22,411 nucleotides of DNA from Chloroflexota bacterium (GTDB lineage Bacteria; Chloroflexota; Dehalococcoidia; SM23-28-2), in assembly GCA_030691665.1 (NCBI GenBank), contig JAUYDU010000193.1, forward strand, positions 1-22,411. The letters run 5' to 3'. Below are positions 22,157 through 22,411 of this stretch, one piece after another. The position numbers and the translations under genes were made by a program. The notes below the pieces were generated by a model that was given only the letters and a program-made list of their open reading frames with translations, was not told the origin of the DNA and ran no database searches. Each line of letters opens with the position of its first letter. The first letter of the stretch is position 1.

Positions 22157-22411
22157 CGCCTACTAGCTCTGATACTCCTCCTGTGTCCGCGTGATAGTGG
22201 AACAGAGTGTCATTTCGTGCAGTGGACGTCGTTGGACCTAATAGGACGAGTCTGCCGTTTTGGGAATGAGCAGTTGTGGAGCTTCCCAACCCAAGGCAGT
22301 CCCCAGATTGGTTACCTTCCTCAGTTCAAGGCACGTCTGCTTCGCCTGCTCTCAGCAGCCTGGCATCCTTTCCCGTCACCCGTCAACCCGGACCAACTCA
22401 ACATGAGAGGG

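Noticed and set aside
22157..22411. Possible gene or terminator at the right edge
   Set aside because: No open frame with a ribosome site, no clear stem with a U-tract and no RNA gene is visible; left unannotated.

Overview
This is a GC-rich bacterial window holding one long + strand block of cofactor genes, with a truncated SNF2-type helicase on the - strand at the left edge. No rRNA, tRNA, CRISPR array or mobile element is visible. The Thr/Pro-rich linker of the B12-binding lipoprotein, the GC-rich codons and the futalosine menaquinone pathway would suit a Chloroflexota (Dehalococcoidia-like) genome. That assignment is inference; no phylogenetic marker gene is present.

Layout: (1) 1-1404, - strand, N-terminal 468 residues of a SNF2/RapA-like helicase. 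(2) 1405-2193, gene-free, with a promoter, a cobalamin riboswitch and tandem hairpins. (3) 2194-14766, thirteen tightly packed, often overlapping genes for corrinoid uptake and late cobalamin synthesis: btuF, btuC, btuD, cobO, pduX, cobT, cobS, cbiB, cobD, cobC, cbiP, cobU, cbiA. (4) 14790-15091, a second, strong promoter, a second cobalamin riboswitch and a terminator. (5) 15213-16833, a 63-residue peptide gene followed by a radical SAM/SPASM peptide-modifying enzyme, which I recognise as the CbpA/CbpB-type pair. (6) 16960-22143, a ThiC-family enzyme and the futalosine menaquinone genes mqnE, mqnA (frameshifted), mqnC and mqnD. (7) 22144-22411, no gene seen.

How it works together: BtuFCD imports corrinoids. 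CobO adenosylates cobalt. CbiP amidates cobyric acid. PduX, CobD and CbiB make and attach the aminopropanol arm. CobU, CobT, CobS and CobC build the nucleotide loop. CbiA is a corrin-ring amidase, so some ring work may occur, but no other ring-building gene is in the window. Both transcription units begin with B12-sensing leaders and should be switched off when B12 is plentiful.

The most interesting part is the B12-riboswitch-controlled precursor peptide plus SPASM radical SAM enzyme. It looks like a ribosomally made, post-translationally modified peptide tied to B12 status. No exporter or dedicated protease lies beside it. Four radical SAM enzymes (CbpB, ThiC-like, MqnE, MqnC) are encoded downstream of that riboswitch.
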